In this document: positions 7,205 to 16,146 of the stretch, piece by piece
How positions within the stretch are numbered: the stretch's first letter is position 1
Layout: the number at the start of each line of letters is the position of its first letter
DNA from: Nostoc favosum CHAB5714
Lineage (GTDB): Bacteria > Cyanobacteriota > Cyanobacteriia > Cyanobacteriales > Nostocaceae
NCBI RefSeq assembly: GCF_020829495.1
Contig: NZ_JAIVFQ010000014.1
Span: forward strand, 1 to 64,000
Direction: 5' to 3'
DNA: 64,000 bases
Notes under the pieces: model-generated
Databases searched by the model: none
The model's input: only the letters and a program-made list of their open reading frames with translations
Told to the model about the DNA's origin: nothing
Translations under genes and position numbers: made by a program

Positions 7205-7762
7205 ATGCAGCAATGTTATGGCTGGAAAGGTAAAGACGGGGGTGGTGTTGATGTCTGGTTTCTTGCGTGCGCCAGCAACCCAGGATGGACACCAAATCCT
7301 GTTTATGGAAATCGATATCATTTTCCTTCGGACAACGGGATTAATTTAGCACAATATGGTTTTGGCGCAACGCCTGGGACTATCACGCTATTAAATGAAG
7401 AGACTCTTGCAGACTGGCTAGATGGAGCGTCACCACAAGGGAGTTGCGATGCCTGTCTGCTAATTTTCAAAACTTATTGTGAAAATCGAAATCAAGCCAA
7501 AATTATTATTTCAGGGCAAGAATATCTCTTCCCCTCACCTCTAAAAGTTGCTTACAAAGATAAGACTTTGTATATCAAAAATAATACTGGGAACATGACT
7601 ATAGGTGTGCCCGATGGTAACAGTTTTCAAGTTTCTTGCGACGAAGACTGCCCCGAAGGCTCTCACAAATGTACACATAATAAATATCCTGGGTATTGCT
7701 GTGTGCCTTGCAAGGAAATTGGCGATCGCCTGAAAAATCTTGCAAATAAAGTAGGTCGGTAA
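7205..7762 (+). CDS. Cysteine-rich cassette protein (185 aa)
   Basis: The product begins MQQCYGWKGKDGGGVDVWF and contains about 12 cysteines. Several are clustered near the C-terminus (CDEDCPEGSHKCTHNKYPGY then CCVPC), like a small metal-binding or disulphide module. There is no signal peptide or membrane segment. It starts 23 bases after the LamG gene and directly abuts the next gene, so it belongs to the same operon. No family is recognised. Confidence 0.5.
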   Translation: MQQCYGWKGKDGGGVDVWFLACASNPGWTPNPVYGNRYHFPSDNGINLAQYGFGATPGTITLLNEETLADWLDGASPQGSCDACLLIFKTYCENRNQAKIIISGQEYLFPSPLKVAYKDKTLYIKNNTGNMTIGVPDGNSFQVSCDEDCPEGSHKCTHNKYPGYCCVPCKEIGDRLKNLANKVGR

Positions 7763-8071
7763 ATGGCAGAAGTTTGCAAAGATATCGAACAAGGGCTAGC
7801 CGCGCTCAACCGCAAAATTGATGAACTTTTTCCCTTGACACGACTAACTGAAAGCTTGATGGAAAAAGAATCTCCTAAAACTTTAGTGATTGACCCTAGA
7901 ATTTCATTTGGTCGTCCAGTATTAATCGGAACGGGAATCCCAACAGCAATTTTGGCAGAGCGATATAAAGCTGGTGAGTCGATTGATAATTTGGCTGATG
8001 ATTATGGTTGCGATCGCCTCCAGGTTGAAGAAGCTATTCGATGTGAATTGTCTCTGTCTCAAGCAGCGTGA
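7763..8071 (+). CDS. DUF433-family antitoxin-like protein
   Basis: The C-terminal part (residues about 40-98) matches DUF433: VIDPRISFGRPVLIGTGIPT followed by an IDNLADDYG helix-turn-helix-like segment. DUF433 proteins are usually antitoxins paired with PIN-like toxins. The N-terminal 35 residues (MAEVCKDIEQGLAALNRKID) are an extra helical segment. It starts one base after the preceding stop and overlaps the toxin remnant by four bases (GTGA), as expected for a toxin-antitoxin pair. Confidence 0.65.
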   Translation: MAEVCKDIEQGLAALNRKIDELFPLTRLTESLMEKESPKTLVIDPRISFGRPVLIGTGIPTAILAERYKAGESIDNLADDYGCDRLQVEEAIRCELSLSQAA

Positions 8072-8247
8072 ATAAAGCAGACAAGTCGATTTTCTTTATT
8101 GACAGAGCGTTAGGAAAGAAATATGTTGCAGATGCTCTACGTAGTGTGGGTGCAAACGTGGAAGTTCATGCAGACCACTTTTTGCCTGATGCACCAGATA
8201 TAGAATGGTTGCCAGAAGTACCTTATAAGCCAATACAGTTCAGTTAA
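8068..8247 (+). pseudogene. Truncated PIN-like (DUF5615-type) toxin
   Basis: GTG 8068 overlaps the antitoxin stop. The frame reads FFIDRALGKKYVADALRSVG, then VHADHFLPDAPDIEWLPEV, the N-terminal half of a DUF5615-like PIN toxin with its first acidic residue. The family normally has about 110 residues; here only 59 codons remain, and the last residues come from an inserted repeat starting at 8231. The C-terminal acidic residues needed for a PIN nuclease are missing, so the toxin is probably inactive. Confidence 0.6.
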
Positions 8248-8384
8248 GCATTTTTTCTTCTCTTTCTTCTCTTCCTTTTCTTCCTTCTCTTCGAGACGCT
8301 GCGCGAACGTGTCCTTTGCGTTCTTTGCGGTTCGTTAAAAAAATTCACTTTGACAAAGAGTAAAGCCTTAACCCAAGCGTATTG
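8231..8384. mobile_element. MITE-like element, CAATAC family, copy 1
   Basis: The element begins CAATACAGTTCAGTTAAG and ends CTTAACCCAAGCGTATTG, imperfect terminal inverted repeats of about 20 bp. It is flanked by an exact 10-bp duplication, CCTTATAAGC, at 8221-8230 and 8385-8394. It has no coding capacity, and the inside is C/T-rich. It ends the toxin gene prematurely. Other copies are at 26301, 26424, 26558, 26657 and 35144. Confidence 0.75.
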
Positions 8385-8409
8385 CCTTATAAGCACTTAA
8401 AAAACAAAA

Positions 8410-8433
8410 AGACCAGCCTCCCACAGCTGGTCT
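8410..8433 (-). terminator. Terminator for rqcH
   Basis: AGACCAGC and GCTGGTCT form an 8-bp stem. Read leftward it is followed by TTTTTGTTTTTT (8399-8410 on the minus strand). It lies about 310 bases downstream of the rqcH stop and could also stop rightward transcription of the element. Confidence 0.65.
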
Positions 8434-8746
8434 ATAAAATGTTTGTTTTTTTGCGTTGTCTTCTCAAGAGAGTTAAAACCCAATTGCGCGTTCCCAAAAT
8501 GCAACGGGCAACTTTTCTTAACAATATTGTAACAGTCAACACAGATTTTTCGTGAAACTTCATCAAAAAAGATAGGAGCAAAGTTTAAAAGCTTCTATCT
8601 ATCAGGATAATTCAGCAAATCGCAGGGTAGAAAAAGAGTCGAGTAGAGGAGCAGGGGGAGCAGGGGAAGCAGGGGAAGAATTCTTAATTTTTGACTAATG
8701 ACAAATGACTAATACTTCGGCTCCGCTCAGTACAAGTGACTAATGA
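8434..8746. other. Low-complexity spacer downstream of rqcH
   Basis: No gene is seen. The stretch contains a G-rich simple repeat (about 8640-8680, units of GGGGAGCA type) and repeated TAATGACTAATGAC words (8694-8760) that run into the last codons of rqcH. Confidence 0.5.
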
Positions 8747-10474
8747 CTAATGACTAATGACCATTTGTGGTTTTCCCCAGAGGATGCTTTCCTGCTTGTA
8801 AATTGCAATTCCCGGTTTTGCTCCTTTGGGTTTGTAGACGTGTTTTAGCTGAGTGTAAACTACTGGCACTTGATCGCTCTGACGGGCGCGACTGTAGTAG
8901 GCGGCAAGATTAGCTACAAATTGCAAATCAACTTCTTCTGCAACAGCACCGGGTTCTAGACGTAGTAGCAGATGGCTCCCTGGAATTTCTTGAGCGTGGA
9001 ACCATAAGTCATAATCCCCAGCTACACGAAAGGTCAATTGGTCATTCTGGCGATTGTTGCGACCGATTAATACTTCAAAGCCGTTAGGGGTAAGGTAACG
9101 ATGAAAGTTGGTGCTGGGGGGTTCATTGGCACTGCGACTGCGATATTCTGGATCTTCTAAATACTTTTGTCCAATCAACTCTTCGCGGATTTCTTCTAAA
9201 GCTCGCAAATCTTCTGCTGTTTGGTAGGTGTCTATCTGAGCGATTGCAGCTTCTACTTGTTCTAAATACTCAATTTCTGTCTGCACTTCTAATAGTAGCG
9301 GTTCCACGGCAGCACGAGCGCGTTTGAGCTTTTGGTGCTGTTTGTAAAGACTTTGGGCATTTTGGACGGCATTTTTATCTGGCTGAAGGGCGATCGCTAC
9401 TGGCAAATTTGTATCAAAATCAGCAAGGATAATTTCTTTCATCCCCGGTTCCCAGTTTTGCAAATGAGCCATCAATAAATCAGCTTTTTGCCGATACTCA
9501 TCAGCTTGATCTGATTGCTGCAAGCGCGTCTTAAAGGTTTGAGCTTTATTCCGTAATTTCGCCAGAATATTATTCAATTTCTGACTCAACTGATGGCGCA
9601 ATTGAGAAAATAACTGTTGGTCAATTTGGTTACTGTAGTAGCGGTTGAGTAACTCCTGGATATCTTTGACCTTTTCAACTGCACCCCAACCCATTACGGT
9701 GTAGCCATCTTTTGTCCAAGCGGGTTGAAACTCACTGGAATCCAAAGCTTGCAACCATTCTTGCCAACGTTCAAATAGCCGTCGCCAGTCGTCGGGGTTG
9801 AGAGTATCGGTGGATGTTTCTGGTGCGATATTTGCTTCTAGCAGCATTAATTCCAGTAGTGCGGCACTCAAGCCGCTATAACTTTTGAGCAATTGCCGCT
9901 TGATTGCTCCTGGCACTAAACTTACCCGTTCTTGCCAACGTTCTTGGGATTCGTTCAAACTGGGGACAGTCCCAGTCAGTTTCGGTGGTGTTTCATAAGG
10001 TTGTCCGGTTTGGATGGGACGGACACTAGATTGTTGCTGACTGACTTGATGAGCAGCAGTGATAATTATATTGTTGGCGTCGGTGAGAATGACGTTGCTA
10101 TACTTGCCCATGATTTCTGCATAGACATGATATAGGGCGGTTTCTCCAGGACGACGGGCAAATTGCAAATCAATAACACGCTCCCAAGGGGCGATCGCTT
10201 CAATAGCTACTAGTGCTAAACCATTCAATTGGTGTATCAGTTGTTGGCTAAAGGTAAAGGTATCTGGCGATCGCGGTGGTGGATCGCCGATACAAATATG
10301 TGCAGCTTGGGGATGCCAAGAAATTTGTAGCCAATCTCGCTGTTTCAGGGTGCGTAATGCCATAGCAATCGTGTAGCGATCGCGCTGGTAAACCTGTTCT
10401 AAGCGTGATGGTAGCCAGTTAGCGCGGATTTCGCTACAAGCAGCTGTGAGAGTGGTAAAGTCAACTGGTTGCAA
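8747..10474 (-). CDS. rqcH: RqcH/NFACT-family ribosome rescue factor
   Basis: The 575-residue protein has the NFACT order: an N-terminal NFACT-N domain (MQPVDFTTLTAACSEIRANW), a long coiled-coil middle (about 270-440) and a C-terminal NFACT-R domain (FEVLIGRNNRQNDQLTFRVA, DLWFHAQEIPGSHLLLRLE). Bacterial RqcH binds stalled 50S subunits with peptidyl-tRNA and adds alanine tails; older annotations call it fibronectin-binding protein. The length is normal. It stands alone on the minus strand. The final residues MVISH lie within a TAATGAC-type repeat that has altered the C-terminus. Confidence 0.85.
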   Translation of the reverse strand: MQPVDFTTLTAACSEIRANWLPSRLEQVYQRDRYTIAMALRTLKQRDWLQISWHPQAAHICIGDPPPRSPDTFTFSQQLIHQLNGLALVAIEAIAPWERVIDLQFARRPGETALYHVYAEIMGKYSNVILTDANNIIITAAHQVSQQQSSVRPIQTGQPYETPPKLTGTVPSLNESQERWQERVSLVPGAIKRQLLKSYSGLSAALLELMLLEANIAPETSTDTLNPDDWRRLFERWQEWLQALDSSEFQPAWTKDGYTVMGWGAVEKVKDIQELLNRYYSNQIDQQLFSQLRHQLSQKLNNILAKLRNKAQTFKTRLQQSDQADEYRQKADLLMAHLQNWEPGMKEIILADFDTNLPVAIALQPDKNAVQNAQSLYKQHQKLKRARAAVEPLLLEVQTEIEYLEQVEAAIAQIDTYQTAEDLRALEEIREELIGQKYLEDPEYRSRSANEPPSTNFHRYLTPNGFEVLIGRNNRQNDQLTFRVAGDYDLWFHAQEIPGSHLLLRLEPGAVAEEVDLQFVANLAAYYSRARQSDQVPVVYTQLKHVYKPKGAKPGIAIYKQESILWGKPQMVISH

Positions 10475-10880
10475 AGCGATTAGTTGTTAACATTCAAATG
10501 GTGGCGATCGCTATGCTTTTATCTTCGTTTAGTCAAAGCATAGCAGACCTCAACTATCATAGCGGTTACTTGGTTTGGTGATAGCTGCCAATAAAAAAAC
10601 GCAGAAATTTATTTATCATTAGATAGACTTTTGCGCTTAGGTGACAAGTGAGTTTTTTATACAGTTTGTTTTTGGTGAAGAGTTTTCCTCGCTCAAGCGA
10701 TCGCTGCCAAAGTTAAACCCAAAGTACTATCAGTAGTTATAACTGCTTTAATTTGATCAGCAAGACTGGACTGTGTAGGTAGCCTTACCCCCGAACCCGA
10801 AGGGCTTGCCACAGGGTAGGACACAAAGAAACAAAGAAGTTAAAAGGGTTTGACGCAGCCTCACCAATAAATGGTATAAG

Positions 10881-11012
10881 TTATATCATGTCCGTTCAAA
10901 TAACCGTCATTGCGACCGAAGGGAAGCAATCCCAAAAACGCAAGTGAATTGCGTCGTTTCACTTCGTTTTACTCGCAATGACATATTAAGGGTGATTTGC
11001 CGGACATCATAT
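10881..11012. mobile_element. MITE-like element, TATCATGTCCG family, copy 1
   Basis: TTATATCATGTCCG at the left end is mirrored by CGGACATCATATTAT at the right end, giving terminal inverted repeats of about 12 bp around a 100-bp non-coding centre that itself contains partly inverted words (GTCATTGCGA / TCGCAATGAC). Copies with the same ends occur at 16752 and 32037. Confidence 0.55.
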
Positions 11013-11029
11013 TATATCTTGCACATGCC

Positions 11030-11165
11030 CACTTTCCCGCCAGAGAATAAATTCTCTGGCTAATAGCGCAAGTCCACTTAAGTGGACTCTAATCCTTATT
11101 GAGTCTTCTTTAGAAGAATGCAATAGTAGCCTCAGAATTCATTCTGAGGCGGTTGTTGGGACTGG
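11030..11165. repeat. Hairpin-cassette repeat, copy 1
   Basis: TTTCCCGCC is followed by a hairpin (CAGAGAAT/ATTCTCTG), the 18-bp palindrome AGTCCACTTAAGTGGACT, a CTTCT/AGAAG hairpin and CCTCAGAATTCATTCTGAGG. Related cassettes are at 20186 and 30879. No protein is encoded. The rest of 10475-11331 is spacer without a gene. Confidence 0.55.
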
Positions 11166-11331
11166 TACTCTGAGCTAAGTAATTTGCATTAATTAAACTA
11201 ATAATGGAAATCACTCAGCCTAGAGGAATATTTAGAAGAAATGATTGAGTAATGGTGAGTGACGACTAGAAAAATAAAATTATTGCTTACTTCCAAGTTA
11301 CCCATTCACCATTATCTGTCAAGCAAGAGAA

Positions 11332-12702
11332 TTATTTAGCAACCAAAACTGGCTGTTTTGCTGTTGACTGCACTAATTCGACTGTTGACTCCACTAGTTC
11401 TTTTGCTGTTGACTGCACTAATTCGGCTGTTGACTCGATTAGTTCTTTTGCTGTTGAGGCTACTGTTTGTGGCTGTAACAGTTGGGTGTAAAGTTCACTC
11501 AGTTGATGTGCTACGCCATCCCAGCTAAACTTACTTTCGACACGCTTTCTACCAGCTTTACCCAATTCGTCTCGCCACTCTGGATTTAAGAGAATTCGGT
11601 CGATGGCAGATGCAAAGGCATCTACATCTTGCGGTGGTGCCAATAAACCAGTTTCTTCATTAACTACAGTAAACTGAAGTCCTCCGACATCACTTGCTAC
11701 CACTGGTGTACCGCTTGCCATCGCTTCGATCGCTACCAGTCCAAAGGGTTCGTAGTGACTGGGAACAACGCAAACATCGGCAGCTGCGTAATAAGTTGGC
11801 AAAATATCTTGACTCAGACGACCAGCAAAAGTGGTAAAGTCACTCATCCCCAATTCATCGACGATTTGCTCAATGCGATCGCGTTCTATGCCGTCGCTGT
11901 TACCTGGAGTACTACCACCACCAATAATTAGCTGGAGATTCTTGGAGTCGCGTAGCCCAGACTCGTTTACTGCACGCACCAAGGTTTCTATCCCTTTGCG
12001 TGGGTCAAAACGTCCTACATATAATACAACTTTGGCATCTTTCTCAATTCCCAATTCAGTCCTGGCTGCTTCTCGTGCAATCGAGCCAAAGCGCTGAATA
12101 TCTGTACCGCAGGGAATGATGTCGATATTGCCTTTAGTGGAAACTAGCGATCGCATGTGTTGCTGTTCTTGCGGACTTGTCGCCACAATTCGCTCTGCTT
12201 TTTCCAACACCTCTTTTTCCACTGCTAATCGCACACTTGCAATCTGAGGAATATTATCTATAGTGTTATACTTGACCGCTCCTAAAGAGTGGTAGGTGTG
12301 AACCTGTTTACTATGTTGGATTTTCTTTAACTGCATCCCCACCCAACTAGAGAGCCAATAGTTAGTGTGAACTAACTCGTATTTAATGCCATTTTTTACT
12401 TGAAATTTGAGGAAATTATCCACAAATTCTGGCAGAAATTCAAAAATCTCATCTCGCGGCACAAACTCAAGGGGGCCAGCTTTTAAACGAATAGTGCGGC
12501 AATTGTCGCTGTGTTCAACAATCGAGTCTTGCTCCAGACTCACTTTGCGAGTAAACATATCAACTTGCCATCCCAGGTGCGCTAGTGCTTCACCCACGTT
12601 ACGCACATAAACATTTTGTCCCCCAGCTTCTTCTTTCCCTATTTCAATCGCCGGGTCTCCGTGGACGGAAATCAAGGCGATACGTTTTTCGGTGGTATTC
12701 AT
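11332..12702 (-). CDS. GT4-family glycosyltransferase (sucrose-phosphate-synthase-like)
   Basis: The 456-residue enzyme has a GT-B fold: an N-terminal acceptor domain with the glycine-rich GGQNVYVRNVGEAL loop, then VLYVGRFDPRKGIETL and the GT4 signature EPFGLVAIEAMASGTPVVAS that binds the nucleotide sugar. The ISVHGDP start and GGQNVYV loop resemble sucrose-phosphate synthase-like and MshA-like enzymes; the exact substrate is not clear. The last about 45 residues are a repeat of STAKELVE and STVELVQ units, probably added by tandem duplication. It stands alone on the minus strand, 1.0 kb from rqcH. Confidence 0.75.
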   Translation of the reverse strand: MNTTEKRIALISVHGDPAIEIGKEEAGGQNVYVRNVGEALAHLGWQVDMFTRKVSLEQDSIVEHSDNCRTIRLKAGPLEFVPRDEIFEFLPEFVDNFLKFQVKNGIKYELVHTNYWLSSWVGMQLKKIQHSKQVHTYHSLGAVKYNTIDNIPQIASVRLAVEKEVLEKAERIVATSPQEQQHMRSLVSTKGNIDIIPCGTDIQRFGSIAREAARTELGIEKDAKVVLYVGRFDPRKGIETLVRAVNESGLRDSKNLQLIIGGGSTPGNSDGIERDRIEQIVDELGMSDFTTFAGRLSQDILPTYYAAADVCVVPSHYEPFGLVAIEAMASGTPVVASDVGGLQFTVVNEETGLLAPPQDVDAFASAIDRILLNPEWRDELGKAGRKRVESKFSWDGVAHQLSELYTQLLQPQTVASTAKELIESTAELVQSTAKELVESTVELVQSTAKQPVLVAK

Positions 12703-13381
12703 AGTTTGTGTGTTGCTGATTTTAACAAAGTTTTAAGCTGTTCCAAACTCGTGTATAGCACACTTGCCCGAATTGTTTAGGAACTTTGATTAATATTGAT
12801 TTTAATTTACTATGCCTAATATTTTTTTACATCTTCTGCCAGAAGTATACTATTAGATTAAATACAACAAATATTTAATTTCTTTAGATATAGAAAATTT
12901 TTATCTTTAGATTTCATACTTTTGATAGATGAAAATTATATTTTTTATATATAGATTATAAAACTTATAAAAATTAAAATGGCTGAAAAGGTTGTAAATA
13001 CGTACTTTGAGCTTCTATACTTTCTCTTTTTCAATTCGGATTGCGATATTAATTCAGAATATCTAATACTTTTGATAGATAACTATTATAGTTCTCGTCT
13101 TGTTTGTGCAGATATAATCCCATAGATACATACATTAGTGTGAGTTTGACGAAGCGAAAAAGCAGCCGCACGCACAGCTTCTTGTAGAAAAAGTAGTTCG
13201 ATAAATTAAGCTTTTTGGCGATTTTTATGTAAGTCCTGAATTTATCCCGTTGAACTCACGTTGTATTAAGTAGTGAGAATAAGTGTTAAATATTGATGCA
13301 AAATCGGGTACTTTCTGGAATTTGCTTCGGAAAGTCTCAGATTATATTTGCAATCATTAATAAATTTCAGGAGCAAATCAG
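12703..13381. other. AT-rich spacer, upstream region of psaK
   Basis: About 680 bases without a convincing reading frame, very AT-rich around 12830-12990. It must contain the leftward glycosyltransferase promoter and the rightward psaK promoter and leader. No specific operator is recognised. A ribosome binding site (AGGAG) lies at about 13369. Confidence 0.4.
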
Positions 13382-13642
13382 GTGTTTACTTCAACCTTAC
13401 TCGCTGCCGCAACCACACCTCTGCAATGGAGTCCTACCGTTGGACTGATTATAATTCTTGCCAATATCGTTGCCATTGTCATTGGCAAATCTACCATCAA
13501 GTATCCCAACGCAGAACCAAGACTACCCTCAGTCAATTTTTTAGGTAATTTTGGTTTGCCAGCCCTTTTAGCAAGTACCGCCTTTGGTCATATCTTAGGA
13601 GTGGGCGTTGTCTTAGGGCTGCATAACTTGGGAAGAATTTAG
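13382..13642 (+). CDS. psaK: Photosystem I subunit X (PsaK)
   Basis: The 86-residue protein starts with GTG 13382, about 9 bases after AGGAG. It has two membrane helices (about 18-35 and 57-80) joined by a charged loop, IGKSTIKYPNAEPRLPSVNF, the typical PsaK hairpin topology with both termini on the lumenal side. PsaK lies at the edge of photosystem I and binds chlorophyll and carotenoid. The length fits the family. It is monocistronic with its own terminator. Confidence 0.9.
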   Translation: MFTSTLLAAATTPLQWSPTVGLIIILANIVAIVIGKSTIKYPNAEPRLPSVNFLGNFGLPALLASTAFGHILGVGVVLGLHNLGRI

Positions 13643-13692
13643 GTTTTTACCCAAATTAGCCTTTATTCGATGATTCTTTTGTCTCCAGCCTT

Positions 13693-13724
13693 GAGCCAGA
13701 GAGTTAGTTATCTGGCTCTTTTTT
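13693..13724 (+). terminator. psaK terminator
   Basis: GAGCCAGA (13693-13700) and TCTGGCTC (13711-13718) form an 8-bp stem followed by six further T, a clear rho-independent terminator 50 bases after the psaK stop. Confidence 0.8.
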
Positions 13725-13796
13725 ATTGAATACTAATAGCGAATAGATCCTGCTTGCAATTGATATTGAAAAGCCAGAGAAACTTTTCCAATACCA

Positions 13797-13818
13797 AAAG
13801 CCCCCATCGGGAGGCTTC
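13797..13818 (-). terminator. Terminator of the DUF3891 gene
   Basis: On the minus strand GAAGCCTCC pairs with GGGGGCTTTT over a short loop and ends in TTTT. It lies 30 bases beyond the stop of the leftward gene at 13847. Confidence 0.6.
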
Positions 13819-13846
13819 ACTTAGTGACTATGGCGGCGACAACTAT

Positions 13847-14587
13847 CTAACTCTTAACGAATGTCCACTCTAGTGCCTTGATGGGAGCTTCTTGTAGTGC
13901 TTGAGCTAATTCGGTGCTACTTTCAAATTTTACTTGGGAGAGTTCGCAGGCTTCGACGTTGACCGTGAATTTATCGTCTTGGAAGGGCCAGGGTTTGACA
14001 ACAACCAAGTTATCGCTGCGCTGCATGATGTCATAGCGCTGACCTTCAGGGCCCTTGCTAATTTCTAAAAATCGCTCATCAGCAGGTAGTTCTTGCTGAC
14101 ATAAGATGAGAGAAAGGCGATCGCACCATTGCATAAATGCATAGGCTGCATCAACTTCTTCCTTTTCGATGCCCAGTTCCTTGCGCCAACGTTGCTGGTT
14201 TTGAAGTTGCTCATCTAAAATTTTGTCTAGTTCTGGAAACTTACCCCGGCTTGACTCATTTAAACGGCTGATGTGCATGGAAATTAATAGAGCCACCCAC
14301 CGTCCCCGGTAGCGGGCATTCTTTGCCAGATCGGCCAGTTTCTTAATACCAATCTCTACATCCTTTTTTGTGGTGAGAGTGAAGTCCAGTGGCGCACCTG
14401 CTTCAGTAAGAATGTCCTCTTCCCACTCTTTTTCTAGGTCATCGTGATGAGAAATTGCAGCGACGGTTTCATATAACCTTACTGGCGCATCTTTACGCCG
14501 CCATTGTCCTGCAAGTTGAGCTGCTAATAAAGCATGGGCGCGGTGATAAATAACTTCCCAACCATTTGGCGTAGCGTTGACAATCAC
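13847..14587 (-). CDS. DUF3891 family protein
   Basis: The 246-residue soluble protein begins MIVNATPNGWEVIYHRAHALL and contains AAISHHDDLEKEWEED, a His-rich motif near residue 48 typical of DUF3891, followed by helical segments. The HHD pattern resembles metal-binding hydrolase folds, but no activity is established to my knowledge. It is single and leftward, convergent with psaK, with its own terminator. The family assignment is fairly sure and the function is unknown. Confidence 0.7.
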   Translation of the reverse strand: MIVNATPNGWEVIYHRAHALLAAQLAGQWRRKDAPVRLYETVAAISHHDDLEKEWEEDILTEAGAPLDFTLTTKKDVEIGIKKLADLAKNARYRGRWVALLISMHISRLNESSRGKFPELDKILDEQLQNQQRWRKELGIEKEEVDAAYAFMQWCDRLSLILCQQELPADERFLEISKGPEGQRYDIMQRSDNLVVVKPWPFQDDKFTVNVEACELSQVKFESSTELAQALQEAPIKALEWTFVKS

Positions 14588-14825
14588 AAATAAATCTCCT
14601 GATTCTTAGTTTTGATTTTGAGTTGAATTAATTTCTGAATTCAGAAACGTCGGGGTAGATTTGAAGAGGCGATCGCTCTGACTTCTTCAGTGTGACTTAA
14701 TTGTGGCTTAATATTTATAGCCATTTTCAATTTAGTGTAACATAGTCCATTTATCTGAGCGCACAGATATATATCCAAAGCGCGTGTTGCGTCCAAATCA
14801 ATATCAGCAAATACTGATCGGCTTA

Positions 14826-14861
14826 GATTCCCGACTTCTCTAAGAAATCGGGAATCTTTTA
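14826..14861. repeat. Dispersed hairpin GATTCCCGA/TCGGGAATC
   Basis: A 9-bp perfect stem with a 13-base loop, followed by TTTT. A closely similar hairpin is at 50516-50549. It could act as a terminator, but it occurs as a dispersed repeat. Confidence 0.5.
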
Positions 14862-14896
14862 GATAAAGCTAAATTCTCCCTCAAAAATCCCTGATG

Positions 14897-15208
14897 TATA
14901 GCGGTTCACATTCAGATGCGGTACAACATTATATCGCCAGGTGTAGGGGCACGGCAGTGCCCATTGGTGTCAACTTAAGTCAGAGAGCTTCATTCCACAG
15001 TCATTTTACCCCACCCCTTAATCCCCTCCCCGCAAGCGGGGAGGGGAAGTTTTGGCTTTAGACAAAACTGGGGTGGGGTGACGCGGATCATGATGGGTAA
15101 GTGAGTGAACTCAATATCACATCTTTACAAGGGTTTCACGTTAAGTTGACACCTATGGGCAGTGCCGTGCCCTTACCGATGTACCTCACATAAACGAGAA
15201 CCGCTATA
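14897..15208. repeat. Nested inverted repeats (three shells)
   Basis: The outer pair is TATAGCGGTTC (14897) and GAACCGCTATA (15198). Inside lie AGGGGCACGGCAGTGCCCA (14945) and its inverse (about 15156-15174), and then GGTGTCAACTTAA (14966) and TTAAGTTGACACC (15141). The centre holds a CCCCACCCC/GGGGTGGGG block and the CCCCGCAAGCGGGG hairpin. No protein is encoded. It looks like short elements inserted within one another. Confidence 0.6.
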
Positions 15209-15236
15209 GACAAACAGTTTAACTATTGCTAAAGAA

Positions 15237-15256
15237 GGTGGGCTGTTTGCCCACCT
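15237..15256 (-). terminator. Terminator of the manganese catalase gene
   Basis: GGTGGGC and GCCCACC form a 7-bp GC-rich stem with a 5-base loop about 45 bases beyond the catalase stop; leftward it is followed by TTCTTT. Confidence 0.55.
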
Positions 15257-15300
15257 AATAATTGGGAGTTTTCAAGAAGCTCTAACTGCAATCTATGAAA

Positions 15301-15993
15301 TTAAGAGTGACTTTCTAGCGGATTTGCAATGTATTTGAATGTTGGCTCAGAATTCCAAGGGCCACGCTCATCTTGACCATTACCGTCTGTAGATAGGTTG
15401 TAGTAAAGAGCAACAGTTTCATCTGGCTTAATATTACCAAAGAACGGATCTGTCAACTTACCCAGCGAATCTAGAGCTTTCATAAACATCTGGGTATGAG
15501 AAATTTCTCGTGTTAACAGATGGACTAAAGTCTCTTGGGTTCCTTTGTCAGTTGCCAACTTAATTAACTCTTCGTAAGTTTGACGAGCGCCAGCTTCAGC
15601 TGCAACGTTAGCTCTCAAATCACGCACTACATCTCCGCCTTCATTCAAGTAACTTGCAGTCCAAGCATTACCCTGACTATCTAGAAAATGAGGCCCAATC
15701 CCTCGGACTGCAAAGAGAGTACTTTTATAAGCCTCTGTTTGATCCGTATTCTTAGTATGAGCTTCAATGAGTTTACCAACCATTTCTAAATGGCTGAATT
15801 CCTCGATCGCAATGTCTTGAAGCATGTCTTTAATTCCAGCATTCTCGACATGGAATGATTGAACCCAATATTGAAGTGCTGCACTAAGTTCTCCAGTAGC
15901 TCCGCCAAACTGCTCTAAAAGCAACTGAGCAAAACGAGGATTTGGTTCAGTAACGTTAACTGCATGAATAGGCTCTTTTTTGTGAAAAAACAT
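15301..15993 (-). CDS. Manganese catalase
   Basis: The 230-residue four-helix protein carries the dimanganese ligand pattern: Glu35 in GATGELSAALQYW, Glu65 and His68 in IEEFSHLEM, Glu133 in NVAAEAGARQTYEEL, and Glu163/His166 in REISHTQMF. These proteins disproportionate hydrogen peroxide without haem; in cyanobacteria they serve stress and desiccation tolerance. The length fits the short cyanobacterial form. A GlsB/YeaQ-like stress membrane protein lies 150 bases upstream on the same strand, so both may respond to the same stress, but the gap contains hairpins and a joint transcript is not proven. Confidence 0.85.
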   Translation of the reverse strand: MFFHKKEPIHAVNVTEPNPRFAQLLLEQFGGATGELSAALQYWVQSFHVENAGIKDMLQDIAIEEFSHLEMVGKLIEAHTKNTDQTEAYKSTLFAVRGIGPHFLDSQGNAWTASYLNEGGDVVRDLRANVAAEAGARQTYEELIKLATDKGTQETLVHLLTREISHTQMFMKALDSLGKLTDPFFGNIKPDETVALYYNLSTDGNGQDERGPWNSEPTFKYIANPLESHS

Positions 15994-16146
15994 AGATTTA
16001 CACTTCCAAAAATTATGATTTTACAGAATTGATAAACTATTTTATTGTCTCTTAGCATCTTTCAAGATATAGCTTCTCGAACTGGTTAACTAGAAGACCA
16101 ATAAAATACAGTAGTCATGTCAGTGTTGATAACTGCCAATCAGGGA

